Numbered from the stretch's first letter, positions 1 to 8,201 are shown. The stretch: DNA of 40,974 nt from Azospirillum sp. B4 (GCF_000333275.1 NZ_BACU01000023.1:1-40974); one strand, 5' to 3'. The notes: generated from the letters alone by a model not told the origin. Numbers and translations: made by a program.

Positions 1-48
1 CAGCAGCAGGGACCCCATGCCCAGGATGAAGGTGTCGACCGGATGCAC
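1..48 (-). CDS. Possible 5' end of a truncated gene running off the left edge
   Basis: Read on the minus strand, a GTG at 46-48 opens a frame that stays open to the window edge and reads MHPVDTFILGMGSLLL, which looks like the start of a hydrophobic membrane segment. A purine-rich GGGGAGAAG lies 6-7 bases upstream and could be a ribosome binding site. Only 16 codons are visible, so no family can be named. The same frame is also open further upstream, so the start is uncertain. The call rests on the hydrophobic reading and the Shine-Dalgarno-like sequence only. Confidence 0.25.
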   Translation of the reverse strand, partial: MHPVDTFILGMGSLLL

Positions 49-273
49 GTGCCGCTTCTCCCCCCGGGGTGGCCTCGCCAAGGACGCCCCACCCCACGCC
101 GTTAAACGCATGGGCAGAGGCTTACCCCAGCCCCAAGCCCCTGGACTAGCTGTCCGTTGGACCAGCGTTCCTTTTTGGGTTCCCATGCGCTGGCCTGGCT
201 TGTCTTGTCGCCGCCCATTGTGTCCGCCGTGCGGCGGCGGCCTGTTAAATTGCGGGCGGATGCCTTTCCACGC

Positions 274-729
274 CTAGAAGGCGGCATCCACCATCAGATG
301 ATGGACGCCGAATCCCCAGCCCGCCGCCATGTCGGCGGCCACGCGGGAGCGGTGGCAGATGTGCGGATCCTCTTCCAGGCACAACAGGCAAGCGGGCCCT
401 TGGTTCAACGCCGTGGCGGCGGCCACGCCCAGCTCATATTGCGCCTCCGGCCGGGCCAGCGCCGTGTCGACGATGGACCAGAACAGCGGCTGGTTGCCGG
501 CCCGCCCGGCCATGCGCCCCTCCTTGGGCGTGCCCAGCGCCTTAAGGTGCAGGTACTCGATGCCGGCCTGGCGCAGGGCGGCCGACAGCGGCCCCTTGGA
601 AAAACCGGCGCGGCGCGACAGCGGCAGCTCACGCACATCGATCAGGGTACGCACCCCTGCCCGCACCAGGCGCTCCACCAACGCCGGCTGGCCCGCCTTC
701 TCATACCCTATGGTGTACAGCTCGGGCAT
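274..729 (-). CDS. DUF488 family protein
   Basis: This 151-residue protein matches the DUF488 family: it begins MPELYTIGYEK, continues with the conserved TLIDVRELPLSRR and FSKGPLSAALR segments, and ends with the LLCLEEDPHICHRSRVA block that carries the family's Cys/His residues. The function of DUF488 is not established; the Cys-x-x-Cys-His region has been taken as a possible metal or nucleic-acid-binding site. The start at 729 is preferred over an upstream ATG at 807 because AGAGGAGG lies about 8 bases before it and the extra 26 residues do not resemble the family. It reads away from the gene at 975, so the two share a divergent intergenic region. It looks full length. Confidence 0.85.
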   Translation of the reverse strand: MPELYTIGYEKAGQPALVERLVRAGVRTLIDVRELPLSRRAGFSKGPLSAALRQAGIEYLHLKALGTPKEGRMAGRAGNQPLFWSIVDTALARPEAQYELGVAAATALNQGPACLLCLEEDPHICHRSRVAADMAAGWGFGVHHLMVDAAF

Positions 730-850
730 GGACGGGTGCCTCCTCTTGCTGTCTGGATTGAGTCCGCTTGACGGACAGGAAAATGAATTTCTGGTTTGCA
801 TACCCACTACGATCGTCCGCTGGATTGCAGTCGCTGATCATGGCCAGATC

Positions 851-880
851 TTGACATCGTATCTGAGCAGTCCACACTTA
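851..880 (+). promoter_or_regulatory. Candidate sigma-70 promoter for the gene at 975
   Basis: A perfect -35 hexamer TTGACA lies at 851-856. An ACTTAA at 875-880 is a weak -10 match at 18 bp spacing. The surrounding DNA is AT-rich compared with the rest of the window. The gap to the start codon at 975 would give a leader of roughly 90 bases. No strong Shine-Dalgarno precedes 975. This is inferred from motif matches only. Confidence 0.35.
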
Positions 881-974
881 ACGTATTAATTGTGCGCCCC
901 GTTTCCAGAACAGACAACAGGGGCGCAATAGCCTTTAATGCATGCCTCACCAGCCATGAGTTAATACTCGCGAT

Positions 975-1499
975 ATGAAAAAAACCAAAGAACAACAGAG
1001 TATTATATGGGAATTCTACAAACCGCGCCAAGTCCACGCTTGGAACATGCTCGTCTTATCGTTGGACTCTCTGGAGCATCTTAGTCATGAGGATGAACGA
1101 GGGTTCGAAGCGGAGTACGCCTGGGAAAATGTTATTATCCGGCTGTGGCTCTACCGTACGACCGTTCAGACGTTAATCAAGATCGACAGGGTGGCAATCG
1201 ACGCACAGCAGGCTGTGAAACGCTTCGATGCCAACTTTGACATAGGCGGACGCAACGGCCTGAAAGCCCTCCGCGATATGATCGAACATTTTAATGACTA
1301 CGCAGCTGGGGCAGGTCACGGTCCCGCAAAAAGGGACATCGATCTTGATCCGTGGCGCACTTTCACGAAGGACTGCTACGAACGAGGCAGCTTCCGTTTG
1401 GAACGGATGAAATCGTTGGAAGCCGCGATTGCGCTGCAGGCGGACGCAAAGAAAGCTAGCGACGAATTCATAGCGTGGTTTCGCTCTTCCCCCCAATGA
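975..1499 (+). CDS. Hypothetical protein, unrecognised, AT-rich
   Basis: I do not recognise this 174-residue protein. It has no signal peptide or membrane segment. It is mostly charged and amphipathic helix-forming sequence rich in Trp, Asp, Glu and Arg, with a central segment NGLKALRDMIEHFNDYA and a short C-terminal helix ending FIAWFRSSPQ. Base composition is visibly poorer in G+C than its neighbours, with many codons ending in A or T (for example the opening run of AAA codons), and the flanking 800-970 and 1500-1680 stretches share this. It stands alone between the DUF488 gene and rpmI. The composition suggests recent acquisition. There is no clear Shine-Dalgarno before the ATG, so the start is less certain than the frame. 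Confidence 0.7.
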   Translation: MKKTKEQQSIIWEFYKPRQVHAWNMLVLSLDSLEHLSHEDERGFEAEYAWENVIIRLWLYRTTVQTLIKIDRVAIDAQQAVKRFDANFDIGGRNGLKALRDMIEHFNDYAAGAGHGPAKRDIDLDPWRTFTKDCYERGSFRLERMKSLEAAIALQADAKKASDEFIAWFRSSPQ

Positions 1500-1808
1500 C
1501 CATGGTCGTGGGACTGCATATGCATTTGATGTCCCGTCGGCGATAAACGCCTCACTTGGCTACCTCAAAATCAATCGAATCGTTCCCGCATCACCAGACC
1601 TACATATCTCCCTCCTTCTACCGCTTCCGTCCTTAATTCGGCCATTAACGGCCGCCCCGGAACCTGTCCATCAATCTCCGTTGACGATGGCTTTCCGATA
1701 CAACGGCGTGTGTCTCAACGTCAGGCGTTTTCCAGAAATGGGCCCCAGCCCTGTGTCCGGCAAGGGGCGGAAGTGCCTGGAAATGAGTCATTCCGCCGCG
1801 CTCGGCCC

Positions 1809-1837
1809 TTGCCAGGCGTCGCATCCGCGTGTACAAA
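1809..1837 (+). promoter_or_regulatory. Candidate promoter of the rpmI-rplT operon
   Basis: TTGCCA at 1809-1814 and TACAAA at 1832-1837 are separated by 17 bp, matching the sigma-70 consensus at five and four positions of six. Transcription from here would begin near 1844 and give a leader of about 105 bases that includes both hairpins described at 1864-1926. Confidence 0.4.
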
Positions 1838-1863
1838 CCGCGCTTCATTTTGGCGGCGAGGCC

Positions 1864-1926
1864 GGACCGAAAGGTCCAGGGCATGCCCACCCGCTCAAAT
1901 GAGTCCACCGCCGTCCTTCGGGGCGG
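1864..1926 (+). promoter_or_regulatory. Structured rpmI leader with two tetraloop hairpins
   Basis: Two stable hairpins can be read directly. GGACC-GAAA-GGTCC at 1864-1877 is a 5-bp stem closed by a GNRA tetraloop. CCGTCC-TTCG-GGGCGG at 1911-1926 is a 6-bp stem (one G-U pair) closed by a UUCG tetraloop, and it is followed at once by a T-rich run (TTATTCTTT). The second one ends 23 bases before the rpmI start and could act as an attenuator or as part of an L20-binding autoregulatory leader, as is known for L35-L20 operons in other bacteria. The regulatory role is inference. Confidence 0.5.
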
Positions 1927-1949
1927 TTATTCTTTCGTGAGGAACCAAA

Positions 1950-2150
1950 ATGCCCAAGCTGAAGAATCACAGCGGGACGAAGAAGCGGTTCAAGCTGACC
2001 GCCTCCGGTCTCGTTCGCGCCCAGGCCGCCGGCAAGCGCCACGGCATGCGCAAGCGTCCGCAGAAGATGAAGCGGAACGCCCGCGGCATGATGACCCTGT
2101 CCAAGCAGGACGGTATCATCATCACCAAGAATTTCATCCGGGTACCGTAA
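1950..2150 (+). CDS. rpmI: 50S ribosomal protein L35
   Basis: L35 is a small basic protein of the large ribosomal subunit. The 66-residue product has the usual length and the family's opening [17 protein letters not shown], followed by the Lys/Arg-rich core with [20 protein letters not shown] ribosome binding site lies about 8 bases before the ATG. rplT follows 13 bases after the stop codon, its Shine-Dalgarno overlapping the end of rpmI, so the two are cotranscribed and probably translationally coupled. Identification is secure. Confidence 0.97.
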   Translation: MPKLKNHSGTKKRFKLTASGLVRAQAAGKRHGMRKRPQKMKRNARGMMTLSKQDGIIITKNFIRVP

Positions 2151-2163
2151 GGAGGGCTGATCC

Positions 2164-2526
2164 ATGGCTCGCGTTAAGCGGGGCGTGACCACCCACGCCC
2201 GTCACAAGAAGATCCTGAAGCTGGCCAAGGGCTACCGGGGTCGTTCCAACAACTGCTTCCGTATCGCGATCGAGAAGGTCGAGAAGGCGCTGCGTTACGC
2301 CTACCGCGACCGCCGCGCCAAGAAGCGTAACTTCCGCGCCCTGTGGATCCAGCGCATCAACGCCGGTGCCCGCATCCACGGCCTGACCTACAGCCAGTTC
2401 ATGCACGGCCTGAAGCGCGCCGCCATCGACGTTGACCGCAAGGTCCTCGCCGACATCGCCGCGCGCGAGCCGGAGGCGTTTAAGGTCCTGGTCGATCAAG
2501 CCCAGGCCGCTCTCAAGGCCGCTTGA
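2164..2526 (+). CDS. rplT: 50S ribosomal protein L20
   Basis: L20 binds 23S rRNA and is needed early in 50S assembly. The 120-residue product shows the family landmarks: MARVKRGV at the start, [16 protein letters not shown], and the C-terminal [20 protein letters not shown]. It follows rpmI with a strong AAGGAGG ribosome binding site 8 bases before the ATG. In other bacteria L20 represses its own operon by binding the leader RNA; the hairpins upstream of rpmI make this plausible here but it is not shown. An intrinsic terminator follows the gene, separating it from pheS. Confidence 0.97.
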   Translation: MARVKRGVTTHARHKKILKLAKGYRGRSNNCFRIAIEKVEKALRYAYRDRRAKKRNFRALWIQRINAGARIHGLTYSQFMHGLKRAAIDVDRKVLADIAAREPEAFKVLVDQAQAALKAA

Positions 2527-2555
2527 TCCTACCCGGATCAACGGCTACCGAAAGA

Positions 2556-2590
2556 AGGGGAGCAGGCACGGCGGGCCCGCTCCCCTTTTT
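2556..2590 (+). terminator. Intrinsic terminator after rplT
   Basis: AGGGGAGC at 2556-2563 pairs with GCTCCCCT at 2579-2586, and a run of five Ts (2586-2590) follows. The loop itself contains a GGGCCC palindrome. It lies 30 bases after the rplT stop. pheST therefore needs its own promoter or read-through. Confidence 0.8.
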
Positions 2591-2692
2591 ATGTATTCTT
2601 ATTCCGCTCAAGCAGCGGGTGCAGGCATCCGGCTTGTTGAATTCGTCGCTGCCACCTGCGGTATTCGCTGCCGGCTCGACGTTCGCCGGGCA

Positions 2693-2723
2693 CAACGGCA
2701 TGAGTCAAAGCCTGATGCCGTTG
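2693..2723 (+). promoter_or_regulatory. Perfect 9-bp inverted repeat upstream of pheS
   Basis: CAACGGCAT at 2693-2701 and ATGCCGTTG at 2715-2723 are exact inverted repeats separated by 13 bases, ending 53 bases before the pheS start. It could be a regulator binding site or an RNA hairpin in the pheS leader. No T-run follows, so it is not an ordinary terminator, and I found no phenylalanine-rich leader peptide here. The role is unknown. Confidence 0.5.
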
Positions 2724-2776
2724 ATAGTATCGCCCCGAGTTTGCCCCCACTGCCCCCGAGAAGACGGATCGTCGCG

Positions 2777-3853
2777 ATGAACACCCTCGACAGCCTGAAG
2801 GCCGACCTGCTGGCCGCCGCTGCCGCCGCCCCCGACCTGGCCGCCCTGGAAGAGGTGCGGGTGGATGCCCTGGGCAAGAAGGGCCGCATCACCGGCCTGA
2901 TGAAGGACATGGGATCGCTGACGCCGGATGAGCGGCGGGAACGCGGCCAAGCCCTGAACGCCGTGAAGGAAGAGATCAGCGCCGCGCTGGACGCCCGCCG
3001 CCAGGTGCTGAAGGCGGAAGCCCTGGCGCAAAAGCTGGAGGCCGAACGCATCGACGTCAGCCTGCCGGCCCGGCCAGAGGTGGAGGGCCGGGTCCACCCC
3101 ATCAGCCAGACGGTGGAGGAGATGATCGCCATCTTCGCCGACATGGGCTTCACCGTGGCGGAAGGGCCGGACATCGAGACCGACTTCAACAACTTCACCG
3201 CCCTGAACATCCCGCCGGAGCATCCGGCGCGCCAGATGCACGACACCTTCTACCTACCCAACGGGCCGGACGGGGGCACCCGCGTGCTGCGCACCCACAC
3301 CAGCCCGGTGCAGATCCGCACCATGCTGGCCGGCGAACCGCCCATCCGCATCATCGCGCCGGGCCGCACCTACCGCTCCGATTATGACCAGACCCATACG
3401 CCGATGTTCCACCAGATCGAAGGCCTGGTGATCGGCGAGAACATCCACATGGGCCACCTGAAAGGCACCCTGCTGGAATTCTGCCGGGCCTTCTTCCAGG
3501 TCGACGACCTGCCGCTGCGCTTCCGCCCCAGCTTCTTCCCCTTCACCGAACCGTCGGCGGAGGTGGACATCGGCTGCTCGCGCAAGGGCGGCGAGTTGAA
3601 GCTGGGCAACTACGGCGACTGGCTGGAGATCCTGGGCTGCGGCATGGTCCACCCCAAGGTGCTGGAGAACTGCGGCATCGACAGCACCCGCTGGCAGGGC
3701 TTCGCCTTCGGCATGGGCATCGAGCGCGTGGCCATGCTGAAGTACGGCATCCCCGACCTGCGCACCTTCTTCGAGGCCGACCTGCGCTGGCTGAAGCACT
3801 ACGGCTTCGTGCCGCTGGACGTGCCCAGCCTGGCCCAAGGTCTGACCCGATAA
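2777..3853 (+). CDS. pheS: Phenylalanine--tRNA ligase alpha subunit
   Basis: PheS is the catalytic alpha subunit of the alpha2-beta2 phenylalanyl-tRNA synthetase. The 358-residue product has an N-terminal coiled-coil arm (about 1-90) and a class II catalytic core containing [17 protein letters not shown], motif 2 [20 protein letters not shown] and motif 3 [15 protein letters not shown]. The frame is open upstream to 2432, overlapping rplT, but the ATG at 2777 starts the family-like [11 protein letters not shown] segment and gives normal length. pheT follows 66 bases after the stop, the usual operon order. Confidence 0.96.
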   Translation: MNTLDSLKADLLAAAAAAPDLAALEEVRVDALGKKGRITGLMKDMGSLTPDERRERGQALNAVKEEISAALDARRQVLKAEALAQKLEAERIDVSLPARPEVEGRVHPISQTVEEMIAIFADMGFTVAEGPDIETDFNNFTALNIPPEHPARQMHDTFYLPNGPDGGTRVLRTHTSPVQIRTMLAGEPPIRIIAPGRTYRSDYDQTHTPMFHQIEGLVIGENIHMGHLKGTLLEFCRAFFQVDDLPLRFRPSFFPFTEPSAEVDIGCSRKGGELKLGNYGDWLEILGCGMVHPKVLENCGIDSTRWQGFAFGMGIERVAMLKYGIPDLRTFFEADLRWLKHYGFVPLDVPSLAQGLTR

Positions 3854-3919
3854 CCCACCCTTAAAGAGCGGCAGCCGGCCTTGAGGCCAGGCGCCCCACC
3901 CGAAGAACGGCAGGTAGCG

Positions 3920-6313
3920 ATGAAGTTCACCCTTTCCTGGCTGAAGCAGCACCTTGAAACCGACGCCCCGCTGGACGTCATCACCGACAAGCTGACCGCC
4001 TTGGGCCTGGAGGTCGAAGGCGTGGAGGATACCGGCAAGGCGCTGGCGCCCTTCGTCATCGCCAAGGTGCTGTCGGCGGAGAAGCACCCCAACGCCGACA
4101 AGCTGCGCGTCGCCATGGTCGACACCGGCAAAGGCGAGCCCATCCAGGTGGTGTGCGGCGCCCCCAACTGCCGCGCCGACATCACCGTGGTGTTCGCCAG
4201 CCCCGGCGCCGTCATCCCGGCCACGGGCGACACCCTGAAGGTCGGCGCCATCCGCGGCGTGGAAAGCCGGGGCATGCTGTGCTCCGAGCGCGAACTGAAC
4301 CTGTCGGATGAGCACAATGGCATCATCGAGCTGCCGGACGACGCCCCCGTGGGCACCGGCTTCGCCGCCTGGCGCAAGCTGGACGACGCCGTCATCGAGA
4401 TCTCGCTGACGCCCGACCGCGTGGATTGCGCCGGCGTTCACGGCATCGCCCGTGACCTGGCCGCTGCCGGCGTCGGCACGCTGAAGCCGCTCAACACCGC
4501 CCCGGTACCGGGCGCCTTCCCCGCCCCGGTCAAGGTGGCGCTGGAAACGGCGGCCTGCCCGCAGTTCGCCGCCCGCGTGGTGCGCGGCGTGCGCAACGGC
4601 CCCAGCCCGCAGTGGCTGCAGGACAAGCTGACCGCCGTGGGCCTGCGCCCCATCTCCGCCCTGGTGGACATCACCAACCTGATGACCCTGGACCAGGTGC
4701 GCCCCCTGCACGTCTTCGACGCCGCCAAGGTCCAGGGCGACCTGACGGTGCGGGAGAGCAAGGCGGGCGAGACCCTGCTGGCCCTAAACGGCAAGGAATA
4801 CACCCTGCCCGCCGGCCTGACCGTCATCGCCGACGCCAGCGGCGCCGTCCTGTCCCTGGGCGGCGTCATGGGTGGGGAGACCACCGGCGTGTCGGAAACG
4901 ACCACCGACGTCATCATCGAATCCGCCCTGTTCGAGCCGGCCAAGGTGGCGGAAGCCGGCCGCGCCCTGCAGATCGACAGCGACGCCCGCTATCGCTTCG
5001 AGCGCGGGGTGGACCCCGCCAGCGTCGTCAGCGGCATTGAGCAGGCCACCCGGCTGGTGCTGGACCTGTGCGGCGGTGAGGCTGGGGAGCTGTTCGTGGC
5101 CGGTGCCGAGCCCGCCTGGCAGCGCCCCCTGACCCTGCGCCCCGCCCGCGTCGCCAACCTGGGTGGCGTGGATGTTCCCGAAGCCGATCAGGTGCGCATC
5201 CTGACCGCCCTGGGCTTCCAGGTCAGCCAGAAGGACGGCCTGATCCACGCCGTGCCGCCATCGTGGCGCGCTGACGTCCATGGCGAGGCCGACCTGGTGG
5301 AAGAGGTGCTGCGCATCCACGGGTTCGATGCCATCCCCACCACCAGCCTGCCGCGTGACGAGGGCCTGCCCAAGGTCGCGGTGACGCCCAAGCAGCGCCG
5401 CACCGCCACCGTGCGCCGCCTGCTGGCCGGCCGTGGCATGCTGGAGGCCATCACCTGGTCCTTCCTGGCGCCGGAGACGGCCAAGCTGTTCGGCGGGGCC
5501 CCGGATGAGTTGGCGCTGCTGAACCCCATCAGCGCCGATCTCGCCATCATGCGCCCCTCGGTGCTGGCCAACCTGGCGGCGGCCGCCGGCCGCAACGCCG
5601 CGCGCGGCTACGCCGACCTGGCGCTGTTCGAGGTGGGCCCGGCCTTCCGCGACGGCAGCGAGAAGGGCCAGGACCTGGTGGCGGCCGGCGTGCGCGCCGG
5701 CCTGGCCGTGGCCCGCCACTGGGCCAAGGGCACCCGCCCCGTGGACGCCTATGACGCCAAGGCCGACGCCATCGCCGCGCTGGAGGCCGCCGGCGCCCCC
5801 ACCGCCAATCTGGTCGTGTCCACCGACGCGCCCGGCTGGTACCACCCGGGCCGTTCCGGCTGCCTGCGGCTGGGCCCCACCGTGCTGGCCCGCTTCGGCG
5901 AGTTGCATCCGGCGGTTCTGGAGGCCTTGGGCCTGACCGGTCCCCTGGTGGCGTTCGAGGTGTTTCTGGACCTGATCCCCACCCCGAAGAAGAAGGGCGG
6001 GACGGAGAAGCCGAAGCTGGAGCTGTCGGCCTTCCAGCCCATCAGCCGCGACTTCGCCTTCGTGGTCGAGGCGGGCGTGGAGGCCGACCGCCTGATGCGG
6101 GCGGCCAAGGGTGCGGACAAGGCGCTGATCACCGGCGTCCAGCTGTTCGACGTCTACCAGGGCCCCGGAGTCGAAACGGGTTTCAAATCGCTGGCCCTGT
6201 CGGTGACTTTGCAACCGGTGGACAAGACCCTGACGGACGCGGAAATCGAAGCCGTGGCCGCCAAAGTCGTCGCCGCCGTCACCAAAGCGACGGGCGCCGT
6301 GTTGCGCGGCTGA
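3920..6313 (+). CDS. pheT: Phenylalanine--tRNA ligase beta subunit
   Basis: PheT is the beta subunit of PheRS, carrying tRNA recognition and editing. The 797-residue protein begins MKFTLSWLKQHL and has a tRNA-binding domain at about 40-150 (EKHPNADKLRVAMVD, VVCGAPNCR), a B3/B4 editing domain at roughly 210-390 with SALVDITNLMTLDQVRPLHVFD, a B5 domain near 405-470, a catalytic-like core, and a C-terminal ferredoxin-fold anticodon-binding domain (from about 705: PISRDFAFVVEAGVEAD). The ATG at 3920 was chosen over one at 3881 because the extra 13 residues are not family-like. It is full length, directly downstream of pheS, and followed by a terminator. Confidence 0.96.
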   Translation: MKFTLSWLKQHLETDAPLDVITDKLTALGLEVEGVEDTGKALAPFVIAKVLSAEKHPNADKLRVAMVDTGKGEPIQVVCGAPNCRADITVVFASPGAVIPATGDTLKVGAIRGVESRGMLCSERELNLSDEHNGIIELPDDAPVGTGFAAWRKLDDAVIEISLTPDRVDCAGVHGIARDLAAAGVGTLKPLNTAPVPGAFPAPVKVALETAACPQFAARVVRGVRNGPSPQWLQDKLTAVGLRPISALVDITNLMTLDQVRPLHVFDAAKVQGDLTVRESKAGETLLALNGKEYTLPAGLTVIADASGAVLSLGGVMGGETTGVSETTTDVIIESALFEPAKVAEAGRALQIDSDARYRFERGVDPASVVSGIEQATRLVLDLCGGEAGELFVAGAEPAWQRPLTLRPARVANLGGVDVPEADQVRILTALGFQVSQKDGLIHAVPPSWRADVHGEADLVEEVLRIHGFDAIPTTSLPRDEGLPKVAVTPKQRRTATVRRLLAGRGMLEAITWSFLAPETAKLFGGAPDELALLNPISADLAIMRPSVLANLAAAAGRNAARGYADLALFEVGPAFRDGSEKGQDLVAAGVRAGLAVARHWAKGTRPVDAYDAKADAIAALEAAGAPTANLVVSTDAPGWYHPGRSGCLRLGPTVLARFGELHPAVLEALGLTGPLVAFEVFLDLIPTPKKKGGTEKPKLELSAFQPISRDFAFVVEAGVEADRLMRAAKGADKALITGVQLFDVYQGPGVETGFKSLALSVTLQPVDKTLTDAEIEAVAAKVVAAVTKATGAVLRG

Positions 6314-6337
6314 CACAGAGGCTTCAAGCCCGCAGTA

Positions 6338-6371
6338 GGCGCCCCTTGGCTTTCAGGGGGCGCCCTTATCT
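6338..6371 (+). terminator. Intrinsic terminator after pheT
   Basis: GGCGCCCC at 6338-6345 pairs exactly with GGGGCGCC at 6357-6364 around an 11-base loop, followed by a T-rich TTATCTTT-like stretch. It begins 24 bases after the pheT stop codon and separates pheST from the chemoreceptor gene. Confidence 0.75.
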
Positions 6372-6438
6372 TTAACCAATTTATTGTGAATTTTAGACTA
6401 CGTTAACCACTTGCACAGCCTGTGCCCCCGCCCCTTAC

Positions 6439-6454
6439 TATCTTTGCAAAGATA
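6439..6454. promoter_or_regulatory. Perfect 16-bp palindrome in the chemoreceptor promoter region
   Basis: TATCTTTGCAAAGATA reads the same on both strands. It lies 58 bases before the chemoreceptor start codon, in an AT-rich stretch just after TTGCAC (6411-6416) and over a TACTAT (6436-6441), so it overlaps where a -10 element would be. A dimeric regulator blocking transcription there is the simplest reading. The cognate regulator is not identifiable from the window. Confidence 0.5.
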
Positions 6455-6512
6455 AAAAGCGGAGACTGATGCCTGCACTTATGGGCGTCACCCGTTGGGG
6501 AGGACAGACGGC

Positions 6513-8201
6513 ATGAAGTTTTTCCGTAATCTGCCCATCATCCAGAAGCTGCTGCTGCCCTTGATCCTGATGGGTCTGGTGACGCTTGGCACCTCCCTTT
6601 ACACACTGTCGCAGATGAACACGGGCGCGGTCGAATACCAGCACCTGCTGCGCGGCGAGGCGGAAGCCCTGAAGGCGATCGATCGCGCCAATGGCGCCGC
6701 CGCCAACATCGGCCGCATCAGCTACATGATGCTGGCCGAGACCGACAAATTCATCATCGACAGCATGAAGGATGAGATCGGGCAGCAGGCGGCGGACCTG
6801 GGCAGGTACCTGGACGCGGTGGCGCGGCTGAACCCCGGCACCAAGGACGACCTGGCCATGGCCAGGGATGAGTTCAAAGCCATGATGAAGTTCGCGGAAC
6901 AGGCGCGCGAACAGATGCTGGCCGGTAACACCAAGGCCGGGGCGGCCACCCTGACCGACGAATTCGACATCAAGCTGTCCAAACTGCTGGACCGCCTGAC
7001 CGTGATCACCAAGGCGGTGGACGAGAGCCTGAGCAAGGGCGAGGCCGCGGCCAAGGCCCGCAATGAGCGCACGTATTGGGTGACCCTGGCCGGCGGCCTG
7101 TCGGGCGCCGTGCTGGTGATGGCGCTGGCGCTGTGGATCGCCTGGGCCTCCGTGTCGCGCCCGCTGAAGCGCATCGTCGACACCATGACCGCCCTGGCGG
7201 ATGGTGACCGGACCGTCGAGATCAAGGCCACGGAGCGCAAGGATGAGATCGGCGCCACCGTGCGCGCGCTGCGCATCTTCCAACACACCATGGATGAGGC
7301 CGACACGCTGCGCCATGAGCAGGAAACGCTGAAGGCCCAGGCGCAGGCGGAGCGCCAGGCGGCGCTGGCCAGGCTGGCCGACGAGTTCGAGGCCAGCATG
7401 AACCAGGTGGTGGAAGGGGTGGCCGGGGCCGCCGACCGCATGCAGGGCAACGCCAAGGGCCTGTCCGCCATCGCGGAACAGACCAACCACCAGACCCTGG
7501 CGGTGGCGGGGGCGGCGGAGGCGGCCGCCGGCAACGTCAACACGGTTGCGGCAGCGGCCGAGCAGTTGTCGGCCAGCATCCAGGAGATCGGCCGGCGGGT
7601 GGAGGAATCCTCGCAGATCGCGCAGAACGCGGTGGTGGAGGCGGAGCGCAGCAACCACACCGTCAGCGGCCTGGTCGAGGCGGCGCGCAAGATCGGCGAC
7701 GTGGTGCGCCTGATCAGCGACATCGCCAGCCAGACCAACCTGCTGGCGCTGAACGCCACCATCGAGGCGGCGCGCGCGGGCGAAGCCGGCAAGGGTTTCG
7801 CCGTGGTGGCCAGCGAGGTGAAGACCCTGGCGACCCAGACCGCCAAGGCGACAGAGGAGATCAGCGCCCAGATCGGTGAGATCCAGTCGGTGGCGGGCAA
7901 CGCCGCCGGCGCCATCCACGGCGTCAGCGGCACCATCGGCCGCATCAGCGACATCGTCACCACCATCGCCGCCGCGGTGGAGCAGCAGGGTGCGGCCACC
8001 AACGAGATCGCCAGCAGCGTGGCCCAGGCCGCCGCCGGCACCTCCGACGTGTCCAGCACCATCGGCCAGGTCACCCGGGCCGCGAGCGAGACCGGCACCA
8101 TGGCGACCGACGTGCTGCATGCCGCGCAGGACCTGGTCAACCAGTCCGACCGCCTGCGCCATCAGGTGGCGGGATTCGTCACCAAGGTGCGGGCGGGGTA
8201 G
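6513..8201 (+). CDS. Methyl-accepting chemotaxis protein (transmembrane chemoreceptor)
   Basis: A 562-residue inner-membrane chemoreceptor that would signal to CheA/CheW. Transmembrane helix 1 is at about 12-33, a mainly helical periplasmic sensor region at 34-187, transmembrane helix 2 at about 188-211, then a HAMP domain (211-262, SRPLKRIVDTMTALADGDR) and a long cytoplasmic coiled coil. The signalling tip is classical: ISDIASQTNLLALNATIEAA, then RAGEAGKGFAVVASEVKTLA, at 401-440. The ligand cannot be told from the periplasmic sequence. The start at 6513 is favoured over a TTG at 6495 because GGGGAGGA sits 8 bases before it. No che genes are adjacent, so it is an orphan receptor behind its own palindromic control site. 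Confidence 0.93.
   Translation: MKFFRNLPIIQKLLLPLILMGLVTLGTSLYTLSQMNTGAVEYQHLLRGEAEALKAIDRANGAAANIGRISYMMLAETDKFIIDSMKDEIGQQAADLGRYLDAVARLNPGTKDDLAMARDEFKAMMKFAEQAREQMLAGNTKAGAATLTDEFDIKLSKLLDRLTVITKAVDESLSKGEAAAKARNERTYWVTLAGGLSGAVLVMALALWIAWASVSRPLKRIVDTMTALADGDRTVEIKATERKDEIGATVRALRIFQHTMDEADTLRHEQETLKAQAQAERQAALARLADEFEASMNQVVEGVAGAADRMQGNAKGLSAIAEQTNHQTLAVAGAAEAAAGNVNTVAAAAEQLSASIQEIGRRVEESSQIAQNAVVEAERSNHTVSGLVEAARKIGDVVRLISDIASQTNLLALNATIEAARAGEAGKGFAVVASEVKTLATQTAKATEEISAQIGEIQSVAGNAAGAIHGVSGTIGRISDIVTTIAAAVEQQGAATNEIASSVAQAAAGTSDVSSTIGQVTRAASETGTMATDVLHAAQDLVNQSDRLRHQVAGFVTKVRAG

Larger units (their letters stand above)
1500..1949. other. Intergenic region between the hypothetical gene and rpmI
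   Basis: This 450-base stretch has no convincing gene; the short frames in it on either strand do not resemble known proteins. The first part, to about 1680, continues the AT-richer composition of the upstream gene. The second part holds the presumed rpmI promoter (1809-1837) and two tetraloop hairpins in the leader. infC, which precedes rpmI in many bacteria, is not here. Confidence 0.6.

Noticed and set aside
107-189. 8-bp inverted repeat CGCATGGG/CCCATGCG with a 67-base spacer near the left edge
   Set aside because: Short arms at long distance are expected by chance in this composition, and no gene start is close enough to suggest an operator.
2527-2776. Phe-rich leader peptide attenuator for pheST
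   Set aside because: The short frame beginning at the ATG near 2591 encodes no phenylalanine run, and no terminator/antiterminator pair of the classical kind is visible after it.
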